Assembly: GCA_030549775.1 (NCBI GenBank)
Contig: CM060175.1
Span: 28,625,762 to 28,689,761 of the forward strand
DNA from: Tamarix chinensis
Lineage: Eukaryota > Streptophyta > Magnoliopsida > Caryophyllales > Tamaricaceae
DNA length: 64,000 nucleotides
Direction: 5' to 3'
Part shown: in pieces, positions 25,537 to 35,589 of the stretch
Numbering within the stretch: position 1 is the stretch's first letter
Layout of the letters: each line of letters opens with the position of its first letter
Translations under genes and position numbers: made by a program
Notes under the pieces: model-generated
Told to the model about the DNA's origin: nothing
Databases searched by the model: none
Seen by the model: the letters and a program-made list of their open reading frames with translations, nothing else

Positions 25537-26126
25537 GTTCTCTATCCTATTCTTATGTTTCAGGCTTCCCTTTTAAACCATCTGGACTTACTACCCTAAC
25601 CCACGGGTCTTACTCCCAGAACATACAAGCATAGAAGCACTAATCCACCCTACACATAAAAAGTCAAAAAGACAGACAAACTTACTTCCTCTCCCAATCT
25701 TATCCCATTGGCTCTGATACTAAGATGCACCCTAGGACCTTGGATAAAAACAAAATATCTAAAGAATAGAAACACAAAAGTTTGAAGGATTAAAAGATAA
25801 CGAAAAGAAACAGATATATTGAAAGGAAAGGAGGAAGAGGAAAAGATAGATAAGTTTGTAGCTTTACTAAATAACTTTGAAATTTGATACAAGAATAGGT
25901 GGTCGGTGTTTTTTGCTAAGAGAGGTTTTCTCTCTGAATTTTCTGACCCCCCACTAAATGAAGCTGAAGTCCCCTTTTATATATGTAAGGGGTCTAACTA
26001 GTACAAATTTTAAAAAAGTGGATCGGGAATAATACAATGAAAGTAAATAGTATAAAGTACACAGTAAAAGGTAAAAATTACATGAATAGTAAAAGTAACC
26101 TAAGAAAGTCAAAAGTAATCTACATG
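25537..26126 (-). promoter_or_regulatory. Caulimovirid leader and intergenic region with TATA box, tract 1
   Basis: Read on the minus strand, this holds the 3' intergenic region, a TATA box (TATATAAAAGGGG, 25972-25984), a leader of about 250 bases, and a tRNA-iMet-like site at 25710-25722 before ORF1. This order (promoter, leader, primer site, ORF1) is that of a circular caulimovirid genome read across its conventional start. So tract 1 derives from circular or concatenated viral DNA rather than a linear copy ending at the RNA ends. Confidence 0.75.
25710..25722 (-). other. Caulimovirid minus-strand primer site (tRNA-iMet)
   Basis: The minus strand reads TAGTATCAGAGCC, one base from the TGGTATCAGAGCC form expected for initiator-Met priming. 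It lies 174 bases before the ORF1 start. Confidence 0.75.
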
Positions 26127-27329
26127 ACCGATTTCTAGGCTAGAAATTTGGTTTGAGATGAACTGGCTTGAATCTGTTTTGTTGACAAAACCATTTGTCT
26201 TGCTTTGATGCATTTGCGAACCTCATGATCGGAGACCTTTTCAATTGGTTGGTACTTCATCCACTATTTGACCTTCAATCGTCTGACCAAGGTTTGAACT
26301 CCTTCGATGTCATGAATCTCTGAGGTTCATGCAAAAACCCAGGGATAAAAAATTCTAGAGCAAAAATGAAAGATGGGGGGAAAACCTATTGTTTTGTGTG
26401 GGGTTAAAAAGGGATTTGAAGGTGTCCAGGGACTTTGAGACTTGATCGGGAAGTATTTGTGGTATAGATCCGAAATCTTTCCACCAGCAAACGAACTAGA
26501 AAGGTAGTTTGGTCTGGTTAAAATTTTGAAAGAAAATTAACCAGGAGTGTGATTTCCTAGAATTTTCATTGAAGAAAGAATTCCATCAGGCCTACTAATA
26601 GTCCCGGTAATTGAATCCTAGTTTGGTGTTTGGTGTATTTTTGTACGAATCAGGTAATCATCAAGGTAATTCGAGGTCCCTGCCCCAATCCGTGGGATGA
26701 ATTACCCTATGTATTTTACAGTTTGAGTAGGTGGATTCATTTTGGGTTGGGGAAGCGTAAAACGCTTAAATGAAGTTGTGCCTGTGTATTCTAAAATTGA
26801 CATATAATACTTATGGGGTTTCGTCACATCCCATGGTTTGAAAAACCATCCTGAAAACGGTTAAAGCAATGAAGGGATCCTGATTGTAGAATCCATCTTC
26901 AAGGTTTGAAATAGTTTAAAAATGAGGTTTGATAAAATATTCAGACTTCTTTTGTAGAACAGGTTTGAAAACAATATCTTCTAGCTTTGTAATTTATTTT
27001 ATCAAAGACGAAAGTTTTGAAATCTAATTTTGTGATGGAGTTTGAGAGGTTAAAGATCCTCCTACAATTTTCAAAACAGGGTTTGGGTTCATACTTGAGT
27101 GTACAGGTTGGGAACTCTGGACAATTTGCGTGACTTGTTGTGGAGCTTTGATAATTTCAGGAGAATGGTGGAGTGATTTGACCCATTTTTGAACTTTAGG
27201 ATTGTTTTCTTTGGTTTGAGGAGATGAAGGTGCTACTTTATTTTCGACCTTTGATTCATACCATGATCGAAAGGGTTTTGCTACAAGGATCTCTTGAACT
27301 TTCTCCTTGCCTTTTTTCTTTAGAGCCAT
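26127..27329 (-). pseudogene. Caulimovirid (florendovirus-like) ORF2, tract 1, 3'-deleted
   Basis: The frame opens with MALKKKGKEKVQEI at 27329 and is open for 101 codons. It is then traceable in broken frames to 26127. Its start overlaps the RNase H end, where a tail reading GSKEKRQGE in the other frame covers the same bases; the plus-strand copy at 28768 has the same overlap. The last part of the gene and the start of the intergenic region are missing: at 26126 the sequence jumps from intergenic DNA into ORF2, a loss of about 418 bases relative to tract 0. ORF2 has no known function. Confidence 0.8.
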
Positions 27330-28450
27330 GATGAGGGATTCCTTGGAGAAATTCCCGTGTAAGGAACTCTGGTAGCAAGTTTGTTTCTCCTTTTACGTAT
27401 TCAATCTCGAAGTCAAATATGGAAAGTAGAGCTTACCACCTGGTAAAGACTTGTTTGGAGGTTATATTCTTTACGTTATTTTTGAGAATATCTTTGGTTG
27501 ATTTGCAATCGACTCTTAACAGAATTTTTTTGTTTAAGAGGTCAGACTGGAATTTGTTATTGGACTAGACGATTGCGAAGATTTCTTTTTTAATTGTCGA
27601 ATAGTTTTTCTAGGTTTGGGTCCAGTGACCAGAAGTGAATTGGATCACTATTTTTGATTTTGGTTGGGCCTATCTTTTTTGGGCCAAATATTTTTCATAG
27701 GTTTGGGTTTGGGCCTATTTTGAGGATACCACCGTATCCTATCTCGGAGGCATCAGTTTCCACAATTTTAAAAAGATTTGGGTTGGTCAGGTTCGGACAT
27801 GAAATGGACTGGACTTAGACCTTAATTTATTTGACGACACTAGTATGGACTTGGGTCCATGGTTTTAGGTTTCTTTTGAGCCGGTCATGTAATGGTTTTG
27901 CGATCTATTTTAGATTTGGGAAGTATCTAAAACATAATTCATAATACCCAAAAACCTTTGAAGCTGGGTTTTGTTTAGTATCTGGTCAGGAAACCTAGAC
28001 GCAAACTCTATGGATCTTTCTATGGGGACAATAGTACCAGACTCGATATAATGTCCTAAGAATCTGATCCTAGTTTAGGCTAGAGAAATTTTGGGCCTAG
28101 ACACAACTAACCCATTATGTTTGGTGACATTTAGAAAAGTCCTAAGGTGCCTGAAATGCTGATCTATGTTATTTGAGTATACTAAGACGTCATCTATGTA
28201 TACAATATAGAAATTTGAGTATGTATTAAAAATTTCGTTCATGATTTTTTGGAATTTTAAAGAAGCATTATTTAATCCAAAGGGCATGACATTCCATTTG
28301 TATTGCCCGAAAGGTACTGTAAAAGCGGTTTTGTATCGATCTTTTGGATTAATATGAATTTCCCAAAATCCTGATTTTAAATCTAATTTTGAAAATATCA
28401 ATGCCAAATACAATCTTTGCAAAGGATCCTTTTTGTTTGGAATTGGATAT
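27330..28450 (-). pseudogene. Caulimovirid reverse transcriptase-RNase H, tract 1
   Basis: This is the C-terminal half of the viral polyprotein. It would copy pregenomic RNA into DNA and degrade the RNA. The RT palm is open for 115 codons (28422-28075): IFSKLDLKSGFWEI, RYKTAFTVPFGQYKW, VMPFGLNNASLKF and the catalytic YIDDVLVYS all survive. The thumb and connection follow with stops and frame changes. RNase H is traceable to DFEIEYVKGETNLLPEFLTREF just before ORF2. The RT N-terminus is cut near 28450, where the sequence flips to a plus-strand RNase H segment. Family assignment is firm: no integrase follows, and the RT is of the caulimovirid type. Confidence 0.9.
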
Positions 28451-28767
28451 CTTATCTAATTCATTTCTGGTAACTAGACCCTAACCCAGCAAAACTATTC
28501 GATGATTAAAAAACTAATCTTTGCAATCGTCCAGTCCATTAACAAATTCTAGTCCGACCTCTTAAAAAAAATTTATGTTAAGAGTCAATTGCAAATCAGC
28601 CAAGGATATTCTCAAAAAAGACGTAAAGAATATCGCCTCCAAACAAGTCTTTGCCAGGTGGCAAGCTCTTCTTTCCATATTTGACTTCAAAATCGAATAC
28701 ATAAAAGGAGAAACAAACTTGCTGCCAGACTTCCTTACACGGGAATTTCTCCAAGGAAGCTCTCAAC
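28451..28767 (+). pseudogene. Caulimovirid RNase H C-terminal part, inverted tract
   Basis: On the plus strand, 28575 onward reads LRVNCKSAKDILKKDVKNIA, then FDFKIEYIKGETNLLPDF and LTREFLQG. This is the same protein segment as on the minus strand near 27370-27540. The upstream part, about 28460-28570, still aligns but is stopped. The RNase H frame runs past the ORF2 start and ends at 28841, keeping the natural overlap of the two genes. Confidence 0.85.
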
Positions 28768-30149
28768 ATGGCTCCAAAGAAAAAAGGCAAGGAGAAAGTT
28801 CAAGAGATCCTTGTAGCAAAACCCATTCGATCATGGTATGAATCAATGGTTGAAAATGAAGTAGCAGCTTCATCTCCTCACACCAAAGAAAACAAACCTG
28901 AAGTTCAAAAATGGGTTAAATCACTCGCCCATTCTCCTAAAATTATCAAAGCTCCACAGCAAGTCACGCAAACTATCCAGAGTTCCCAACCTGGACACTC
29001 AAGTATGAACCCAAACCCTATTTTGAAAATTGAAGGAGGATCTTCAACCTCTCAAACTCTTTCACAAAATTAGATTTCAAAACTTTCGGATTTGATAAAA
29101 TCAATTACAAAGCTAGACGATACTACTTTCAAATCTATTCTACAAAAGAAGTCTGAATATTTTATCAAACCTCTTTTTCAGACTATTTTAAACCTTGAAG
29201 ATGGATTCTACAATCAGGATCCCTTCATTGCTTTAACCAAATTGTTTTCAGGATGGTTTTTCAAACCATATGATGTAACAAAACCCCATGAGTATTATAT
29301 GTCAATTTTAGAATACACAGGCACAACTTCATTTAAGCATTTTACGCTTCCCCAAACCAAAAATGAAGCCACCTACTCAAACTGTAAAATACACAGGGTA
29401 ATTCTTCCCGTGGATTGGGGCAAGGACCTCAAATTACCTCGATGATTGTCCAATTCGTACAAAAATACACCAAATACCAAACTAGGATTAAATTACTTAG
29501 ACTATCAACAAGCCTGGTGGAATTTTTTCTTCAATGAAAATTCAAGGAAATCACACTCCTCGTTAATTTTCTGTCAAAATTTTAACCAGATCAAAATACC
29601 TTTCTAGTTCATCCACTAGTGGAAAGATTTTGGATGTATACCAAAAATCCTTCCTCCTCAAGTATCGAAATCCCTCGATACTATCAACTCCCTTTATAAC
29701 CCCACACAAAATGATAGGGTTTTGCCCTCAATCTTTCATTTTTGCTCCAAACTTTTTTTCCTTGGGTTTTTGCATGGACCTCAGAGATTCATAAGATCAA
29801 AGGAGTTTAAATCTTGGTCAGAAGATTCAAGGTCAAACGGTGGATGAAGTACCAACCAATTGACAAGGTCTCTGATCAGGCGGTTCGCAAATGCATCAAA
29901 GTAAGACAGATGGTTTCGTCAACAAAACAGATTTAGGCCAGTTCATCTCAAACCAAATTTCTGGCCCAGAAATTGGTCACAGTAGCAAAGCTCGTAGTTG
30001 CCAAATCAGAAGTTGAATACTTTGCCATCCTTAGCCAAGTGCTATCTCAAAACAAAAAGGAGAAGTCTTCATCCTCATCGTCTGCTCCGACACAAGATTA
30101 TGCAGATGAAAATGAAGATGATTGTTACGGAATATTCCCGAGTATTTAG
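28768..30149 (+). pseudogene. Caulimovirid (florendovirus-like) ORF2, plus-strand copy
   Basis: This is the longest of three ORF2 copies. It starts MAPKKKGKEKVQEI, is open for 101 codons, and resumes after a single stop with 117 open codons (29092-29445) ending PVDWGKDLKLPR. It then continues in broken frames to an acidic end (DENEDDCYG) and a TAG at 30147-30149. Total span is about 460 codons. The N-terminus is Lys-rich and the first third Ser/Gln-rich, so it may be disordered; a more conserved, aromatic-rich middle follows (YYMSILEYTG). No catalytic motif is visible. Other assignments are possible, since only gene order ties it to florendovirus ORF2. Confidence 0.8.
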
Positions 30150-30640
30150 TAATAGTTAAATACTCATATCTATGGCAAATGGCATACTCGACAACACGTA
30201 TCATTGGTGGAAGACAAGAATATTCTGCTAGCACAAAAAGATGAGTCAAAAGCAAAAGTGTCGTCAACAAAAGCGAAAATATTTGACAAGGACACTTTTC
30301 AATGACAGATACTTTTGACCAAAGGTAAAAGCAATAGGTAAAAGGAACCGAAAAGCAAAAAGAGAAAAGACAGACGAATCTGCGGTAAAAGTACAACACA
30401 TAGACTACTTTTGACTTTCTTAGGTTACTTTTACTGTTCATGTACTTTTTAACTTTTACTGTATATCTTTTAGTACACCTTTCACTGTATACTTTATACT
30501 GTTTACTTTCGGTGGATTATTCTTGATCCACTTTTCAAAAGTTGTAATAGTTAGACCCCTTCCTTCTATAAAAGGGGACTTAGGCTTCATTTGCAAGGCG
30601 GTCGAAAAATTCGAAGAGAAAACCTCTCTTAGCAAAAAAA
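30150..30640 (+). promoter_or_regulatory. Caulimovirid intergenic region with TATA box, plus-strand copy
   Basis: This follows ORF2 directly. TATAAAAGGGG begins at 30567, preceded by a stretch of ACTTTTACTGT-like elements (30420-30510) and AAAAGCAAAAG runs. The presumed transcript leader CTTAGGCTTCATTTGCAAG follows. The same order occurs on the minus strand in tracts 0 and 1. The leader remains collinear with tract 1 until about 30690. Confidence 0.75.
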
Positions 30641-30644
30641 TATG

Positions 30645-30840
30645 GATCACCTATTCTTGTATCAAACTTCAAACTTATTTAATAAAACCTGGCTTTGATA
30701 CCAAGATACACACTAAGACCTGGGATAAAACTTATTCTTGTATCAAAAAATACCGATCACCTATTCTTGTATAAAACTTCAAACTTATTTAATAAAACCT
30801 CGCTTTGATACCAAGATACGCCCTAGGACCTGGGATAAAA
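30645..30840. repeat. 86-bp duplicated inverted junction of leader and primer site
   Basis: Two copies (30645-30730 and 30755-30840, offset 110) each contain plus-strand viral leader (GATCACCTATTCTTGTAT to AATAAAACCT). This is followed directly by the reverse complement of the primer-site region (GGCTTTGATACCA at 30691, and CGCTTTGATACCA at 30801). The join between opposite viral strands is therefore itself tandemly duplicated. Minus-strand polymerase sequence starts just after the second copy. Confidence 0.85.
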
Positions 30841-31600
30841 ACCATTCCATTTGGCCACACTTAGAAAAGTCCTAAGACGTCTAGAATGCTAATCTATGCT
30901 ATTTGAGTAAACTAAGACATCATCTATGTATACTATACCGAAATTTGAGTATAGATTAAAAATGTCGTTCATGATTTTTTGGAATTCTGAAAGGCCATTT
31001 TTTAAGCCAAAGGAATGATATTCCATTCGTATTGCCCGAAAGGTACCGTAAAAGTGGTTTTGTATCGATCTTTTGGATTAATTTGAATTTGCCAAAATCC
31101 CTATTTTAAATCAAAATTTGAAAATATCAATGCTGAATATAATCTTTGCAAAAGATCTTTTTTGTTTAGAATTGGATATCTTATCCATTTGAGGGCATCA
31201 TTAAGAGGTTTGTAATTAATTACTAACCAAGGTGTGACTCTTTTGATTTCTTAATTTTTATTGACATAAAAAGCAGCGCATGACCAGGGTGACCTAGATT
31301 TTGAGATTAGGTTTTTTGACTCTAGATCCTAGGTTTCTTTTTTCAGTGCTTGATTAATTCAGAATTTATTTGAATTGTCCTAGCCTTGGTTGGTATAAAT
31401 TTTTCACTAAAATTGTCCTCATATGGTAGGTCAACCATATGGTTTTTCCTAGACCAAAAGGCATTTGTGAGGTCTGCACATATTTTGGTTTCAATTTTAT
31501 TTCTATTTTTAGCAATCTTATCATTAATCAATTTTGTTTCTAATTAATTTTGAATTCTAGATAAGTTTATGTTTTATATTAATAAATTTAAATCATTTTT
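30841..31600 (-). pseudogene. Caulimovirid reverse transcriptase N-terminal half, tract 2
   Basis: Minus-strand RT from its N-terminus through the catalytic box: a decayed fingers segment (31200-31260), IFKF and ILANSN in place of the usual core, KIMNDIFNLYSNFGIVYIDD and DVLVYSNSI (about 30880-30960). It is broken by stops and at least two frame changes, although the YIDD box itself is intact. It ends near 30843, where the plus-strand leader junction begins, so thumb, connection and RNase H are missing from this tract. Confidence 0.85.
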
Positions 31601-32010
31601 CTTTCCTTAGATAAGGAGGCTAATTTTATTTTTATATATCAAATTTGCTTTTAACAAATTTAGGTTTCTTGTTCTAGGGATTTCAAGAAAGGAAAGGGTG
31701 TTCTTTGTTCCTTTTGTTTTGAAAGAAATTTTCGTTAAACCTACTTTGTAAGGGGTGATCAAATTAAAAGGAGTGCCTAAAATAACACTATGACTGATGT
31801 CTGGAGTGATCAAATAGGTTGATTTGATTTGCAGGTTATTACAAATTATGTTTGCTTCACATTTGTGGTTTATTTTACGTTTGGAGTTGTTTGCTACAGA
31901 CAGTTTCTCATTTGTCTTGGAGCGGAATTTTCTTGGTATATTTCCTTCTTTCATATAATTCAAGTCCGCACCGGTGTTAAATAGTGCGACCTTATTGATT
32001 TGAAAATCAT
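31601..32010 (-). pseudogene. Caulimovirid aspartic protease, active-site aspartate lost
   Basis: Minus strand. An open stretch of 118 codons (31963-31607) carries the C-terminal protease motif SVILGTPFNLITPY, matching the ILGxPF-type motif of pepsin-like retroviral proteases. Just upstream the active site reads ALFNTGADLNYM, with Asn where family members have the catalytic Asp of D-T/S-G. The protease would cleave the ORF1 polyprotein. The substitution alone should abolish activity, apart from the other breaks. Confidence 0.8.
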
Positions 32011-32640
32011 CAGATAATCTAAGGGTTAAACTAATGATATATATCCTAGAAGTAATTTCTTTTAATACATTAAGAAATTCTTATGGAATTAATGATTTTT
32101 GAATTTGTTCATCTTCAGATATATCAGGTTCATTATTTTCTGGAGATGTATTTTGTGTTTGTTTTGATAGTAACATTTGAAAGATGTATCCATCATATTC
32201 TTGTTTTTGATGTAACAATTTTAATTCCTTTTTAACTTCTTTAATTTCATGTTGAAGTTCAGAAGCTGTTGGAATCAAATTCTTTGACTTTTATTGTCTT
32301 TTAAGAATTGACGTTAAATCATATGTATTTGTTGGTTTTGAAGGAATTTTTTAAACTAGAGGTTTTGGTTCATCGGGCTCTACTGATTCCATTAATTTTT
32401 CAAGATATTCCTTTTGTTTTAAAGGGTCTGGAATTATTTGAACAATGTCTAAAACCAATTTTTTTTTCTTTTTTCTAGACGTGCATTTGATTCATAAATG
32501 ACACTTCTTCTTGTTCAGAAGAGTGATATGAGGAAGAAGATGATATGACTATTTCATCTAATTCTGGATTACTATTTTATAACTCGTCTTCAGATGTTTT
32601 AACTAGGAGATTTTGTATTTTTTCCCTAGTTTCTTCATCT
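32011..32640 (-). pseudogene. Caulimovirid ORF1 linker between coat protein and protease
   Basis: Minus strand. A 65-codon open piece (32278-32081) has ELQHEIKEVKKELKLLHQK, with hydrophobic residues at heptad-like spacing, followed by an acidic stretch (ENNEPDISEDEQ). It looks like a short coiled coil and a disordered linker. Between 32280 and 32640 the polyprotein continues in broken frames, Ser/Glu-rich, just after the zinc knuckle. No catalytic motif is visible. Confidence 0.65.
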
Positions 32641-34830
32641 AAGTAAAGTTCTCTAATTTGCCTATTTAATTTGCATTATTTTCGAATGTGTCATGTTTTT
32701 CCACATTTGAAGCATTTTAAATCGGTTTAGTTCCCTTACCCAAGGGTTTTTTAAGAAGAAACTATTTGTTTTTTCCCTTTAGATTTTGACTTTTGATAAT
32801 ATGGGATTTGTTTTTGAGGTTGGGGTGTAGCTAAATACTTCTGCTTTGATTTCTTTTGGTAACTAGATTTACGATTTCCAAAACATTTCTTTGGGCTAAT
32901 AGATGTTCCGAGAATGTCAAATTACTTATAGAAAGAACCCAGTTCTTGTTTTGTTTTATTCAATTCCCATTTGAGATGTTTTTGAAGTTTTAAATCTTGA
33001 TAGATTTTTAAACCTTCTTTTTGTGTAAAAATAATTCGTTCACCATAGGTAAATTTGTTATATGGGATTTGGTTTCCATGAGCTTCTTTGATTTTATTTC
33101 TAACTCTTTCACCTAATAAGGTTGGAAGGCCAGCTAAAAAATTTTCTTTCCAAAATGGCTAGTTTGAGTCATCCATAAGCATTACTCTAGTTAGGAATGT
33201 GCTTTTGTACCACTGGAAATCACTAAGGTGTTTGCATTTTAGATTTGAAAGGATTTTTGTGTTTTTATCTTTGAGGTGTGAAGGGTCACGTATAAATTAT
33301 AGAGAAATAGATAGGATAAGAGATGCAACAGCATCAGAAATTGGCTCACCATTTTCAAAGAAAATTTCATTATCTTCATCTACTTTAATGGCATCTAAGA
33401 TTTGAGCTTGTTCTTTTGATGTTAGATGGAAGTCCCACCATCCTTTTAATTGACCTAAGAACCCTACTATCAGGAGTTCTACTATTGCCCTATCAGAATA
33501 TTAATTTGAGTTTTATAGGCATTTACCGTCATTGTCATTTGTTGTAACAAATTTAAATTTTGGTATTCGGACAAACCGTCTATGTTCCATTCATACAGTG
33601 ATGATGCTTTATAGTTGGGCTGAACCAATTTGTTGAGCCTAACTTCCAAGCTAAGCTCAGGTGTGGTTTTTCTAGGAATAATGGACCTAGATGTTGAAGG
33701 AATGTGAGCTAAAGTTGGTTCCTAAGGCTCATTATTTTTAGTTTGATCAGTTTCATTCATCATATTAATTTGAGAGTTTTGTTCAGGTGTTTCAGGAACT
33801 TGAATTTGGATTGATGAAGTTGAAGGAGCAACCTAATCTAACTTTTCTTTAATTGCTCTAAAGAATTCATATTTTCCAGTTTGGATTAATTTTTTACTAG
33901 ATGTGGATACTTCAAAAGGTTTGAAGATAGGCATTTTCTTTTATTCTGTCTTTTGTGATTCTAAAACAGTTTGAAATGTAGGTAATATTATTTTTTAGAT
34001 TTTTTTGTCTAATTTTACCAATTGTGTTCCAATTGTGTCCAGATGAATATTTGTATACATATTTTGAAGAACTATGTTCTTAACATTTTCATATTCATCT
34101 TCTTTTGGCATTCTAAGGGTTTTTAATTCTAGAGTGTTTTCTCCAGAAGACATTTTAATATTTTGTAGAGGCGGATGCTCTGTTTCAATCGTTCCCTTCT
34201 CTGTTTGCCAAGTTTTTGTTTTGTTTAGAGTGGGTACAAGGTTTGTGGGCTTAAACGAGTATTTGAGTCCTTCACTTTTCATTTCTATTTCTAACCAGTC
34301 GAAAAATAGTATTTTGACTTTGTTTTCTTGATTTAAATTTGTAATAATGAGATTGAATATAATCTCTTTGTTCCATCCAGTGTTTGAAAAACCATAATCT
34401 CTTTTTTTTATTTTCTTCTGAATAGAAATCTTTTTTGAAGAATTATTTGTCTATTACAAATTCCTTTTCAATGACATTTAATTGATTTTCAGTGATGTCA
34501 GAATAAGTTAGAGAATCTAGAGGAGTGTTAATTTCTTGGTTTGTTTGTTCAGATTCTTTATCATTCTGATTTTGATAGATAGCTTTAGGAATTCCGGAGT
34601 CATAATTTGCACCCTTGAATGAAGCTCTAGGTGTTTCATCTACCGAATTCCTTTTTTGATCTTTGTCTTCCAAGTTTATCACTTTCTGAAGGTTTGAAGC
34701 TTTTCCTAAGTCTCTAGTTGAAGATGTCAAAGTATCTTCTTTAATTTTTAGACTTAGAGTTCTTCTAAAACTTAATTTGATTGTTCCATCATCAAATTGA
34801 GTTATTTGATTTACATTTGTGTTAGGTTTT
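32641..34830 (-). pseudogene. Caulimovirid coat protein region with zinc knuckle, tract 2
   Basis: Minus strand. The C-terminal zinc knuckle near 32660-32715 keeps the spacing C-x2-C-x4-H-x4-C (starting CFKCGKT), but two residues within it are now stop codons. The coat core is recognisable upstream from FLGQLKGWWDFHLTSKEQ (about 33405-33465) and EPISDAVA. Further N-terminal pieces are open but unconserved: 95 codons at 34282-33995 and 95 codons at 34730-34443, Glu/Asn-rich. The coat protein would encapsidate the viral DNA. There are many frame changes. Confidence 0.75.
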
Positions 34831-35589
34831 GGAATTACAGGTTTCGGTTATTCTTCCTAGGGTGGGTAGGCATTTCTAATGTCCAATCCTCAGGTAAGGA
34901 CACTTTATTCTTTTTTATGGTTTTAAGGACAACTATATTCGATTTTGAGTTGTCTGTTTGTAGCATTAAGGTCTCACCTTTTTTAATTTGGATCTTTGCA
35001 TCAGTTTTGAATGTTGTTTTTGTTACCTTATAGTGTATTCTATAGATTACAACTACATGTACATATCCTTCTAATATGTCATAACCATGAGTTTTAATTT
35101 GCAAAGTTAAGGCATGCATAATATTTGGATCATCCAATGAGGGAGAAAAATTTGGATAACAATTTAAAAATATGGGACTAGAACATAGGCTACTTTCTAC
35201 GGTTCCTATCATGGAATCATTAAAGTTTGTTAACCTACCATCGAGGACTGCTAAGATTGAGGTGTTTAAGCCTTCTCTGGTTAGGGTTTTGAATCCTGCT
35301 TGGATTAATCCTAAGTGGATATATTTGAAGCCATTCCTTCTATGATTTTTCACGGATTGTTTCGATAACAATTGAATGGTTTCAAAAGGTTTGGTTAATT
35401 GGATGTCGCATTCTTCTATTTTGATCACATAATTTGTTTGAACAATGTTTCTGTTTGAAGTCCTATAGACCATTTCCTTTTGAATTTTTAGAAGTTTCCA
35501 ATTATCGATTGATCCTTTAAAATTTTTGAATTCATATTCTTTTGTTGTTTTGTTTTGGTCTCTAAGTTCTAAGGAGTTCCTAGAACTAG
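34831..35589 (-). pseudogene. Caulimovirid movement protein (30K superfamily), tract 2
   Basis: The longest surviving viral frame: 212 open codons from 35473 to 34835 on the minus strand, with decayed upstream coding sequence to 35589. It has the 30K-family core: the LGLIQAGFKTL segment, then the conserved aspartate in ILAVLDGR (about 90 residues from the MVYRTSN start), then a beta-rich region ending near EDWTLEMP. Such proteins localise to plasmodesmata and allow cell-to-cell spread. The frame runs into the coat region with a stop at 34833. At 35589 the sequence flips into a short plus-strand piece of viral leader. Confidence 0.85.

Noticed and set aside
20231..30441. Two open frames of 119 and 136 codons (20231-20590 plus and 30441-30031 minus) with clearly similar products
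   Set aside because: Both lie antisense to the caulimovirid ORF2 end and intergenic region. They resemble each other only because the underlying DNA is duplicated; they have no start context or domain.
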